A stretch of 41,393 bases of DNA, taken from assembly GCA_015069285.1 (NCBI GenBank), contig SVIX01000006.1, positions 1-41,393 of the forward strand, given 5' to 3'. Each line of letters opens with the position of its first letter. Position 1 is the stretch's first letter. Source of the DNA: Clostridiales bacterium. Lineage in GTDB: Bacteria; Bacillota; Clostridia; Christensenellales; Borkfalkiaceae. Below are positions 31,663 to 39,455 of the stretch, in pieces. The notes below the pieces were generated by a model. The model did no database searches. It was given only the letters and a program-made list of their open reading frames with translations, and had not been told where the DNA came from. The position numbers and the translations under genes were made by a program.

Positions 31663-32262
31663 ATGCAAGACGACAAGTTTCAAAAAGCGGAAGAAAAAAG
31701 AACGTTTAAAAGCGTAATAGCCAAGCGGTTTTCGGCAAAGCGGGTAGCGCTAATGGCGGTGTTTATCGCGCTTTCCTTTTGCGTGAGTTTATTGGATTTT
31801 CCCATTTTCCCGGCTACGCCCTTTTTAAAGTTGGATTTCGGCAATACCTTTATTTTGCTGATTGCTTTTTTATTAGGGCCGGTGGAAGGCGTAATCGTGT
31901 GCGTAATTAAGGAACTTATCCGTATCCCTACGGGCAGTACGGGTGGCGTGGGTGAACTCGCCAATATGTTCGTGACGAGCGCGTATATTTTACTGCCTTC
32001 TATCGTGTATCAATACAAAAAAGGGTTGAAGTTCGTGATTCCCTCCCTTTGCGTGGCGTGTTTGCTGGGTACGGGGGTAGCGCTTATCACCAACCGATTT
32101 ATCAATTTTCCGTTGTATATGGGCGAGGGAGCAGGGAAATTTTTCGCGGAGAGTTTTTATTTTATCGTAGCGTTTAACCTTATCAAAACGGTGGCGGTGT
32201 CCGTTTTGACTTTATTGTTATACAAAAGGTTGTCCAATTTTTTGAAAAATAGAAAAATTTAA
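31663..32262 (+). CDS. ribU: Riboflavin ECF transporter S component RibU
   Basis: Substrate-binding membrane subunit for riboflavin uptake, working with the shared EcfA1/A2/T module, which is not in this window. 199 residues, six predicted helices. The family motif ALMAVFIALSFCVSLLDFPIFP near the N-terminus and KLDFGNTFILLIAFLLGPVEG are visible, as is KELIRIPTGSTGGVGELANM. The N-terminal 30 residues are charged and cytoplasmic. It is preceded by an FMN riboswitch, which confirms the substrate. Confidence 0.96.
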   Translation: MQDDKFQKAEEKRTFKSVIAKRFSAKRVALMAVFIALSFCVSLLDFPIFPATPFLKLDFGNTFILLIAFLLGPVEGVIVCVIKELIRIPTGSTGGVGELANMFVTSAYILLPSIVYQYKKGLKFVIPSLCVACLLGTGVALITNRFINFPLYMGEGAGKFFAESFYFIVAFNLIKTVAVSVLTLLLYKRLSNFLKNRKI

Positions 32263-32272
32263 GCGTAAATAT

Positions 32273-32301
32273 TTGCAAAATTTTTGCCGAGGTATTATAA
32301 T
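32273..32301 (+). promoter_or_regulatory. Promoter of tsaE-tsaB-rimI; predicted leaderless start
   Basis: TTGCAA (32273-32278), 17-bp spacer, TATAAT (32296-32301). The tsaE ATG begins only 7 nt after the -10 hexamer, so the message should start at or next to the A of ATG. Confidence 0.72.
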
Positions 32302-32307
32302 AAAGAT

Positions 32308-32709
32308 ATGAGCACTTATTTTTCTCAGTCCCCTGAGCAAACGCAAGCGTTTGCCAAAGAATACGCAAAAACCTTACGCGCGGGCGACGTCGTGGTCTTG
32401 GACGGCGATATGGGCGCAGGGAAAACGGTATTCGCAAAAGGCGTAGCCGAGGGGTTAGGCATAAAAGAAGAGGTAACGAGTCCTACTTACGCGTATATGA
32501 ACGATTACGACGGTAGGCTGTTTCATTACGATTGTTACCGTATCGAATCGGTAGAACAGGCGGAAACGCTCGGTCTTGCCGATTATTTCGATATGGGCGG
32601 AATTTGTTTAATCGAGTGGGCGCAAAATATTGCGCCGTTATTGCCTCGCGTCGTCAAGCGCGTGACGATAAAAAAAATCGACGAAACGCGTCGGGAAATT
32701 ATCTATTGA
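32308..32709 (+). CDS. tsaE: tRNA t6A biosynthesis ATPase TsaE
   Basis: P-loop ATPase that works with TsaB and TsaD to put threonylcarbamoyl on A37 of ANN-decoding tRNAs. About 133 residues. The Walker A is LDGDMGAGKTVFAKG, with SPTYAYMN, FHYDCYRI and ICLIEWAQN following in the family order. I start at ATG 32308. An upstream TTG frame would overlap the promoter, and there is no ribosome binding site, in keeping with a leaderless message. tsaB follows 12 nt later. tsaD is not in this window. Confidence 0.94.
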   Translation: MSTYFSQSPEQTQAFAKEYAKTLRAGDVVVLDGDMGAGKTVFAKGVAEGLGIKEEVTSPTYAYMNDYDGRLFHYDCYRIESVEQAETLGLADYFDMGGICLIEWAQNIAPLLPRVVKRVTIKKIDETRREIIY

Positions 32710-32721
32710 GAGGAAGTAGCG

Positions 32722-33360
32722 TTGAATAATTACTTAGCGTTGGATACGAGCGGTGGATATTTAAGCGTGGTTGCGAAAAAAGGCGACCGCGCGTATACCG
32801 TTTTCGTGGAAGATTGCGCGATGAAACAGTCTTCTCTTTTTATGCAAAAGATAGACGAGGCGCTTGAAAAGGCAAACCTTATTTTAAACGATTGCGATTT
32901 CTTTTCCGCCGTCGTCGGCGCGGGTTCGTTTACGGGGATTCGTATCGGTATATCCGCGATGAAAGGTTTTGCGCTCGCAACGGGAAAACCCACCCTGCCC
33001 GTCACTTCTTTCGAGGTGACGGCATATAATAAAATAGAGCCGAGCGGGAAAATACTTTGTCTTGTAGACGCGTTGCACGACTGTTATTACGCGTGCGGTT
33101 ACGAGGGGGATAAAGTGATTTTACCGCCCTGTTATCTTACGGAAGAAGAAATTTTGCGCCTTGTGGAAAAAGAGGGGTATCTTTTGCGTTCGACGGGCGC
33201 TTTGCCTATTTTCGAGCGCTATGAGGGGCAAACGGTAGACCCCGTCCTCGGTTTGCAAAACGCCGTGGACGCCTTATCGAAATTAGGACGGTTCGGCGAG
33301 CTTACCGCGTTGTACGCGCGAAAGAGTTCGGCGGAGTTAAACCGCGAGGAAAACAAATGA
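32722..33360 (+). CDS. tsaB: tRNA t6A biosynthesis protein TsaB
   Basis: Inactive ASKHA-fold partner of TsaD, 212 residues. Motifs are LALDTSGGYLSVV and VVGAGSFTGIRIGISAMKGFA. The start is TTG at 32722 with GAGAGGA upstream. It overlaps rimI by 4 nt (ATGA), so the two are co-translated, as in many Bacillota. Confidence 0.94.
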   Translation: MNNYLALDTSGGYLSVVAKKGDRAYTVFVEDCAMKQSSLFMQKIDEALEKANLILNDCDFFSAVVGAGSFTGIRIGISAMKGFALATGKPTLPVTSFEVTAYNKIEPSGKILCLVDALHDCYYACGYEGDKVILPPCYLTEEEILRLVEKEGYLLRSTGALPIFERYEGQTVDPVLGLQNAVDALSKLGRFGELTALYARKSSAELNREENK

Positions 33361-33788
33361 GTATCCGCGCGTGGACGCAAGCGGATATTGCGCAGATTTC
33401 CGAAATAGAACGCCGTTGTTTTGCCGACGCGTGGTCCGTCGTCGCGTTCGAGGATATTCTCAAATACCCGATGCACCATTCCTTTTTGGTGGAACGGGAG
33501 GGGAAGATTTTAGGGTACGCCTGTCTGCTCGTGCTTTTTGAGGACGCGGAAATAGAAAATATCGCCGTGGATTTACCCTATCGTCGGCAGGGAATCGGAC
33601 GGAAATTGATGGAAGAAATGCACGAAAAAGCCAAAAGTTTGGGGGCGAAACGCTGTCTTTTGGAGGTGCGCGTAAGCAATATTTCCGCGATTTCGTTATA
33701 CGAAAAATACGGCTATGAAAAGTACGGGGTAAGAAAACGCTACTATCCCGACGGCGAGGACGCGTTCGTGATGCAAAAACGATTGTAA
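33357..33788 (+). CDS. rimI: Ribosomal protein S18 alanine N-acetyltransferase RimI
   Basis: GNAT acetyltransferase of 143 residues that acetylates the N-terminal Ala of S18. Acetyl-CoA loop: IAVDLPYRRQGIGRKLMEEM. The C-terminal LEVRVSNISAISLYEKYGYEKYGVRKRYYPDGEDAFVM is diagnostic of RimI. It overlaps tsaB by 4 nt. In many relatives tsaD comes next; here a hydrolase gene does. Confidence 0.93.
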   Translation: MSIRAWTQADIAQISEIERRCFADAWSVVAFEDILKYPMHHSFLVEREGKILGYACLLVLFEDAEIENIAVDLPYRRQGIGRKLMEEMHEKAKSLGAKRCLLEVRVSNISAISLYEKYGYEKYGVRKRYYPDGEDAFVMQKRL

Positions 33789-33840
33789 AGAGCACAAGGA
33801 GGACGGAGCGACGGAGGGAATTTTATCCGAGGTTTCGTTT

Positions 33841-34527
33841 ATACAAAAGGGCGAGGGGAAAGATTTGGTGCTTTTACACGGTTATCTTTCTTGCAAAGAG
33901 GCTTGGACGGCGCAAATTGCGTATTTTTCACGCTTTTACCGCGTTACGGCGATAGATTTTCTCGGTTTTGGAAAAAGCGGAAAACTCAAAACGGCGTTTT
34001 CGGTGGACGGATACGCAAAGTGGTTAAAAGAAGTTTTATCCGCGCTAAATATAAAAAACCCGCACCTTTTGGCACATTCTTTCGGTTGTCGCGTGGCGGT
34101 AAAATTGGCAAGCGAAAAGGACGTCGCGTTGGATAAAATCGTGCTTACAGGTCCGGCAGGGATTATTTTAAAGCGCGGATTGGGTTATAAAATAAAGGTA
34201 AAGACCTATCGTTTGGTAAAAAAAGTCGCGCCACGGTACGCGGAAAAACGGTTTGGTAGCCAAGAATACCGTACGCTTTCCCCGCTGATGAAAGAAAGTT
34301 ATAAAAAAATCGTCAACGAGGATTTGCGGAGCGACGCCACGCGCGTAAATAACGAAGTATTGATTGTCGAAGGGAGCGCGGATAAAGTAACGACGATGCG
34401 CGAGGCGGAAATTTATTTAAAAAGTTTTCCGCGCGCGCGGTTAGAACGGATAGAGGGCGGTCATTTTGCGTTTGCAGAAAACCCCGTAGCGTTCAATTTG
34501 ATAACAGAGGAATTTTTGTATGGATAA
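33841..34527 (+). CDS. Alpha/beta hydrolase
   Basis: About 229 residues. The nucleophile elbow reads LLAHSFGCRVAVKLA (Ser in HSFGC), the oxyanion region is LVLLHGYLSCKEAW, the acid lies near VEGSADKVTT, and the catalytic His is in GGHFAFAENP. The substrate is unknown. The start is problematic. The first strand (VSFIQKGEGKDLVLLHG) is encoded in frame upstream of the first legal codon, TTG 33865, but that upstream part has no ATG, GTG or TTG. I mark 33841 (ATA with GAGG 8 nt upstream) as a possible non-standard start; the conservative start is TTG 33865. It overlaps murF by 8 nt. Confidence 0.75.
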   Translation: MQKGEGKDLVLLHGYLSCKEAWTAQIAYFSRFYRVTAIDFLGFGKSGKLKTAFSVDGYAKWLKEVLSALNIKNPHLLAHSFGCRVAVKLASEKDVALDKIVLTGPAGIILKRGLGYKIKVKTYRLVKKVAPRYAEKRFGSQEYRTLSPLMKESYKKIVNEDLRSDATRVNNEVLIVEGSADKVTTMREAEIYLKSFPRARLERIEGGHFAFAENPVAFNLITEEFLYG

Positions 34528-36124
34528 CGTTTGGGCAAGATTATCAGCGAGCATACTTTGCGCTATCGTGTTTTGCGGTATCACCATTAAAACGATAGGC
34601 GCGATGCAACAGGGCGGTTATAAAAACCGTACCTTTTACCGTTGGCTCCGTCGCGGAGATAATATGTTTTTCAACCGTTTGGCGGTGTTATCGCTTTGCC
34701 TTGCGCTGTCAACGGCGGTAACGGCGATCGCGTTTTCCTTTTTGGGTCGGACTTGGGCGCTCGTCGTATCGGCGATACCCTTTTTAGGTTTGCTCGGCAT
34801 ATTTTTTGCGGTGGATTTAAAATACGCGTTAAAAGTACCCATTAAATTGACGGGCAGATTTTATCGCTTAACGGCGGTATATTTCCTCTTTACGGGGCTG
34901 ATTTCCTACGCTTTTATAGCCTTGCTTGCCTTTTTGGCGATGAAAAACGGGTCGGATTTCTACGGAATGATTTCCTATTTACCCTTCGCCGTAATGCCGT
35001 TGCTTTTACCTTTTATTTTGTGTTTAGCCAACGGCGTAACCCGCGTTTTTGAAAACGCCAGAAACGATAGATTCGTAAAACGCGCGGGACGGGTGTTAAA
35101 CGAACGGCAAATGATTCGCGTCGCCGTCGTGGGCAGTTTCGCCAAAACTTCCGTGAAAAATATTTTGCGCAGTATTCTTTCGGAGCGTTACGAAGTCGTA
35201 CAAACGCCCGAATCGTACAATACGCCTATCGGGGTAGCCAAAACGGTATTTTCCGACGGCTTTGAAAAGAAAGAGGTGCTTATCGCGGAAATGGGCGCGA
35301 GAAAGGCAGGGGATATTGCCGAACTTTGCGCGCTCGTCAAACCCGATTACGCCCTTTTTACGGGCGTATGCGAACAGCATATTTCCTCCTTTAAAAATTT
35401 AGAAAACGTCTTTGCGGAAAAGAGTGAAATTATCAAAAGCGGTGCGCGCGTGGTGTGCGCCGAAGGCTTGCGGGAGCGGATACGGGAAAGTTTTGGAGAA
35501 AGCGTTCCCAACGTTTCGTTCGCCTTGGAGCGTAGCGTAACCAATTTATGCTTATCAGCAACGCAAACGAAGTTTACGCTTACGCTTGACGAGGAAAAAA
35601 TCGAGGTGCAAACCTCGCTTTTGGGATATCCTGCCGTGGAGAATATTTTACTTGCCTCCACGCTCGCCAAAGAAATGGGCTTAACGGCGGAAGAAATTGC
35701 GCGAGGAATCGCAAAAATAGAAGTCGTGCCTCACAGATTACAGCTAACCGAAAGCGGTGGGGTGTATATTTTGGACGACGGCTACAACAGCAATCCGCGT
35801 GGCGCGATCGAGGCGTTGGCGGCGCTTAGTAGATTTTCAGGACGCAAGTGCGTCGTAACGCCGGGGATTATCGAATGTGGCGTTTTGGAGGAAAAAATCA
35901 ACGGCGTTTTGGGTAGAAAAATCGCTCAAGAACGGTTGGACCTCGTTATTTTAATAGGCGATACCCTCGTTGGCGTGGTAAAAAAAGGCTACTTGGAGAA
36001 CGGCGGTGAGGAGAATAAGCTCGTCGTGGCGCGTTCTTTGGACGAAGCGAAAGCGTTGCTTTCCGAATGGCTTCAAGTCGGCGACGCCGTGCTTTTCCTG
36101 AACGACTTGCCCGACGTATATTGA
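34520..36124 (+). CDS. murF: Membrane-fused Mur ligase (MurF-like)
   Basis: 534 residues. The N-terminal ~180 carry five transmembrane helices (about 9-25, 52-73, 78-98, 118-140, 150-171), which canonical MurF lacks. The Mur ligase part follows: P-loop VAVVGSFAKTSVKNIL (205-211, Ala in place of the usual Gly before Lys), EMGARKAGDIAELCALVKPD, FTGVCEQHISSF, and DDGYNSNPRGAIEALAAL. The MurF reaction adds D-Ala-D-Ala to the UDP-MurNAc peptide. The next gene makes D-Ala-D-Ala, which supports that role. A distinct membrane-bound ligase role is possible. It begins 8 nt inside the hydrolase gene. Confidence 0.82.
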   Translation: MDNVWARLSASILCAIVFCGITIKTIGAMQQGGYKNRTFYRWLRRGDNMFFNRLAVLSLCLALSTAVTAIAFSFLGRTWALVVSAIPFLGLLGIFFAVDLKYALKVPIKLTGRFYRLTAVYFLFTGLISYAFIALLAFLAMKNGSDFYGMISYLPFAVMPLLLPFILCLANGVTRVFENARNDRFVKRAGRVLNERQMIRVAVVGSFAKTSVKNILRSILSERYEVVQTPESYNTPIGVAKTVFSDGFEKKEVLIAEMGARKAGDIAELCALVKPDYALFTGVCEQHISSFKNLENVFAEKSEIIKSGARVVCAEGLRERIRESFGESVPNVSFALERSVTNLCLSATQTKFTLTLDEEKIEVQTSLLGYPAVENILLASTLAKEMGLTAEEIARGIAKIEVVPHRLQLTESGGVYILDDGYNSNPRGAIEALAALSRFSGRKCVVTPGIIECGVLEEKINGVLGRKIAQERLDLVILIGDTLVGVVKKGYLENGGEENKLVVARSLDEAKALLSEWLQVGDAVLFLNDLPDVY

Positions 36125-36188
36125 GAAAAAAAAGAAATACGCAAGAAACACCAAAGCAAACAATAAGCTTTTGCGGAGGTGTTTTTTT

Positions 36189-37304
36189 ATGCGGAAAGTG
36201 GCGGTGGTGTTCGGCGGTAAATCTTGCGAAAACGAGGTTTCCGTATTGACGGGAGTGTTCGTGCTCAATCTTCTCGATAAGACGAAATACGCGCCTATCC
36301 CGTTGTACGTACATACGGACGGAGGAATGTATACTTCTCCCAAAATGACGGAGGTGGCGACCTTTCGCGAGAAACGGTACGACAGTTTCCAAAGAGTATT
36401 TTTAGAGGGCGGAATTTTGTACGCGATGCAAAGCGGAAAGCGCATAAAACGCGTCGGAAAAATAGACGTGGCGATTAACTGTTGCCACGGCGGTTTGGGC
36501 GAGGGCGGGGGTGTGTCTGCGCTAATGGAATGGAATTCTATTCCGCTCGCCTCCCCCGATTTAACTTCGTCGGGCGTGTTTATGGACAAATGTATGACGA
36601 AAGTCGTTATGCGCGCGTTGAGTATTCCCACGCTCGATTATATTCGCGTGAACGAGGCGGACTATAAAAAACGCGGTGCGTTTTTATTGAAAAGTATTGC
36701 CTCGCGATTGAAATACCCCGTCGTGATAAAACCTGCGCATTTGGGCTCGTCCATAGGAATTGCCGTTGCCAAAAACGAAACGGAGGCGAAAACGGCGATA
36801 GAAAACGCCTTTTTGCTCGATACGCGCGTGTTGATAGAAAAATATTTAGAAAACAAACGGGACGTCAACTGCGCGGTGTACGCGCTAAACGGGGAAATTT
36901 TCGTTTCCGAACCCGAGTTTGCGTTCGGGGACGGGTTGTATTCTTTCGAAGAAAAATATATCAAACGAAAAACGGATAGCGGGAAAGGCGGAAAAAGGGA
37001 GCTGATACAAGGCGACTTGCGCGATAAAATCCGCTCGTATACCAAAACGGTATATAAACGAATGAATATGCAAGGGGCGGTGCGTATGGATTTTCTTATT
37101 AGCGAGGGCAAAGCGTATCTTTGCGAGGTGAATACCGTACCCGGTTCGCTCGCCTATTATTTATTTTGCGAACGCATTTCCGACGCGCGCGCCTTCTTTT
37201 CCGATTTATTGGAGGAGGCTATGCGAACGCACGCGACGGAGGATAAAAAAATACTCACTACCGGTATTTTGCGGGAAACCAAAGGCTTGGGCGGAATGAA
37301 ATAA
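36189..37304 (+). CDS. ddl: D-alanine--D-alanine ligase
   Basis: ATP-grasp enzyme that joins two D-Ala for peptidoglycan; 371 residues. N-terminus VAVVFGGKSCENEVSVLTG; ATP-grasp motifs YPVVIKPAHLGSSIGIAVA and a Mg-binding end CEVNTVPGSLAYYLF. The start ATG 36189 follows GGAGGTG; an in-frame upstream codon lies inside the ribosome binding site. It is 64 nt after murF, so the two wall genes form one cluster. A MITE sits 6 nt after its stop. Confidence 0.93.
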   Translation: MRKVAVVFGGKSCENEVSVLTGVFVLNLLDKTKYAPIPLYVHTDGGMYTSPKMTEVATFREKRYDSFQRVFLEGGILYAMQSGKRIKRVGKIDVAINCCHGGLGEGGGVSALMEWNSIPLASPDLTSSGVFMDKCMTKVVMRALSIPTLDYIRVNEADYKKRGAFLLKSIASRLKYPVVIKPAHLGSSIGIAVAKNETEAKTAIENAFLLDTRVLIEKYLENKRDVNCAVYALNGEIFVSEPEFAFGDGLYSFEEKYIKRKTDSGKGGKRELIQGDLRDKIRSYTKTVYKRMNMQGAVRMDFLISEGKAYLCEVNTVPGSLAYYLFCERISDARAFFSDLLEEAMRTHATEDKKILTTGILRETKGLGGMK

Positions 37305-37310
37305 AAAAAA

Positions 37311-37493
37311 GGCTCTGTCATATCACTTGGTTGATTTTTTACGGAAAAAATCCTACGAAATACTTCATATTTTGCTCGCTTTCGTACAAGTCAAGTACGC
37401 GCGCTCACAAAATATTTGTCTTTCTTGCATTTTTCTCGTAAAAACACAGAAAAATAAATTTTTTGTTAATCAACCATTCTCTATGACATAGCC
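37311..37493 (+). mobile_element. MITE copy 4
   Basis: 183 bp, ends GGCTCTGTCATATCACTTGG and CCATTCTCTATGACATAGCC, over 90 percent identical by eye to copy 3. Flanks are AAAAAAAA (37303-37310) and AAAGAAAA (37494-37501), a 7 of 8 match in an A-rich site. It lies between ddl and the manA-ROK promoter. Confidence 0.9.
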
Positions 37494-37550
37494 AAAGAAA
37501 AAAGGGGAAAATGTTTTTGCGAAAAGCGGAAATTATTTTCCCTTTTTCCA

Positions 37551-37579
37551 TTGACAAACAAGGTCGTTTAAGATATAAT
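37551..37579 (+). promoter_or_regulatory. Promoter of the manA-ROK / fucosidase / SDR operon
   Basis: Perfect TTGACA (37551-37556), 17-bp spacer, perfect TATAAT (37574-37579), 28 nt before the ATG, with an AGAGGAAA ribosome binding site. Confidence 0.92.
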
Positions 37580-37607
37580 AAAAGATAATAAAAAGTAGAG
37601 GAAAAAA

Positions 37608-39431
37608 ATGACGGTACAAAAGTTATATCCTGCATATAAAGATTATATATGGGGCGGAACGCGTCTTGTGGAAAAATACGCCAAACAAACGGAAAAACGC
37701 CCCTGCGCGGAAAGCTGGGAATTTTCCTTTCACCAAGACGGATTTACCCGTTTGGAAAACGGGAAAACGCTTTGCGAAAGCGTGACGGTAAAAGACCTTG
37801 GCAAAAACACGGAAGATTTCCCCTTTTTTCCGACGCTTGCGAAATTTATCGACGCGAAAGATAATTTATCCGTACAGGTACACCCGTCGGACGAATACGC
37901 GTTAAAGCACGAAAACTCGTTTGGAAAAACGGAAATGTGGTATATCGTGGACGCGGACGAGGGCGCGGGGATTTATTTAGGTTTTAACCGCGACGTTACC
38001 AAGGAAGAGTTCCGACGCGCGATTGAGGAGAACACGCTTACCGATTTGCTCAATTTTTACGAGGTGAAAAAGGGCGAATGTTATTTTATCCCGTCGGGGA
38101 CGATTCACGCTATCGGCAAGGGCTGTTTGATTTACGAGATACAGCAAAATAGCAATTTAACTTACCGCGTGTACGACTTCGGCAGGGTAGGCGCGGACGG
38201 AAAACCTCGGCAGTTGCATATCGAGCAGGCGTTGAAAGTGACGGATTTAAAAAAATTTACGCCACAGTCTTGGAGAGCGAGTAAATATTTTACCGCTCGT
38301 AAAGAGAGTATCCAAAACGAAAGAACCTTCCAAACGGACGGCAGTACCTTTCAATGCGTTACCTGCGTGCAGGGCGAGGGCGTTATCGAAGGACAGGCGT
38401 TGCGGGCAGGGGAAAGTTATTTCGTGCCGGCGAGCTACGGAGCGTTTAGTTTACAAGGAAATATGGAGGTTATTATGACGGAAGTTCGTAAATATTATAT
38501 CGGTATCGACTTGGGCGGTACGTTTATCAAAGGCGGTATCGTGGACGATTTGGGGAATATCCTCGTATCGGATAAAGTTCCTACCGAAACGGAAAAAGGC
38601 TCGGAAAGGGTATCGCAAAATATCGTAAGTCTTTGCAAAACGCTATTGCACGCATCGGGTATGCAGGTAAGCGATATGCAGGGAATCGGTATGGGCGTTC
38701 CCGGAACGATTGACGGAAAAGAGGGCGTCGTCGTATACGCCAACAACTTAAAATGGGAAAATTTTGCGCTCGGTAAAAAGGTAGAGGCGTTGCTCGGTTT
38801 GCCCGTCAAACTCGCCAACGACGCCAACGTCGCCGCGCTTGGAGAAACGAAGTTCGGTTGCGGAAAAGATTATAACGATACCGTGTTGATTACGCTCGGT
38901 ACGGGCGTGGGCGGTGGTATCGTCATCGGCGGAAAACTTTTCGAGGGCAATCACGGCGCGGGCGCGGAGCTTGGTCATTCGGTTATTTGCGCGTTCGGCG
39001 AGCCGTGTACTTGCGGTAGAGCGGGTTGTTTAGAGGCGTACGCTTCGGCTACCGCGCTTATTCGCGATACCAAACGCGCGATGGAAAGCAATAAAGCGAG
39101 CAAGATGTGGGAAATCGGTTCGTTGGACTTCGTTACGGGCAAAACGGCGTTCGATTATAAGGATACGGACGAGAGCGCGAAAACGGTCGTGGAAAACTAT
39201 ATTAAAATGCTCGGCGTAGGGTTGACGAATATCGCCAACGAATTTAGACCCGAAGCGATTATGCTCGGCGGTGGGGTGTGCGCGCAAGGGGATAATTTAG
39301 TGAAACCGTTGCAAGCGTTTTTGGATAAGGAAATTTACGCAGGCGATAAAGGTCCGCGCGTAAAAATTTTAACGGCGACGCTTGGGAATAACGCAGGAAT
39401 TTTAGGCGCGGCGGCGCTTTTGATGAAATAA
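37608..39431 (+). CDS. Fusion: mannose-6-phosphate isomerase + ROK-family sugar kinase
   Basis: 607 residues in one frame. Residues 1-289 are a class I phosphomannose isomerase: LYPAYKDYIWGGTRL, LSVQVHPSDEYA and KTEMWYI (metal ligands), SGTIHAIGKG and YEIQQNSNLTYRVYD. Residues 290-607 are a ROK glucokinase-like kinase: GIDLGGTFIKGGIVDD, ANDANVAALGE, LGTGVGGGIVIGG, and the zinc motif CTCGRAGCLEAYAS. A second start, ATG 38475 with GGAGG 5 nt upstream, lies exactly at the domain boundary, so free kinase may also be made. Together the domains would phosphorylate a hexose and convert mannose-6-P to fructose-6-P. First gene of a sugar operon. Confidence 0.87.
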   Translation: MTVQKLYPAYKDYIWGGTRLVEKYAKQTEKRPCAESWEFSFHQDGFTRLENGKTLCESVTVKDLGKNTEDFPFFPTLAKFIDAKDNLSVQVHPSDEYALKHENSFGKTEMWYIVDADEGAGIYLGFNRDVTKEEFRRAIEENTLTDLLNFYEVKKGECYFIPSGTIHAIGKGCLIYEIQQNSNLTYRVYDFGRVGADGKPRQLHIEQALKVTDLKKFTPQSWRASKYFTARKESIQNERTFQTDGSTFQCVTCVQGEGVIEGQALRAGESYFVPASYGAFSLQGNMEVIMTEVRKYYIGIDLGGTFIKGGIVDDLGNILVSDKVPTETEKGSERVSQNIVSLCKTLLHASGMQVSDMQGIGMGVPGTIDGKEGVVVYANNLKWENFALGKKVEALLGLPVKLANDANVAALGETKFGCGKDYNDTVLITLGTGVGGGIVIGGKLFEGNHGAGAELGHSVICAFGEPCTCGRAGCLEAYASATALIRDTKRAMESNKASKMWEIGSLDFVTGKTAFDYKDTDESAKTVVENYIKMLGVGLTNIANEFRPEAIMLGGGVCAQGDNLVKPLQAFLDKEIYAGDKGPRVKILTATLGNNAGILGAAALLMK

Positions 39432-39455
39432 AAAACGAGGAGAAAAAAACGAAAA

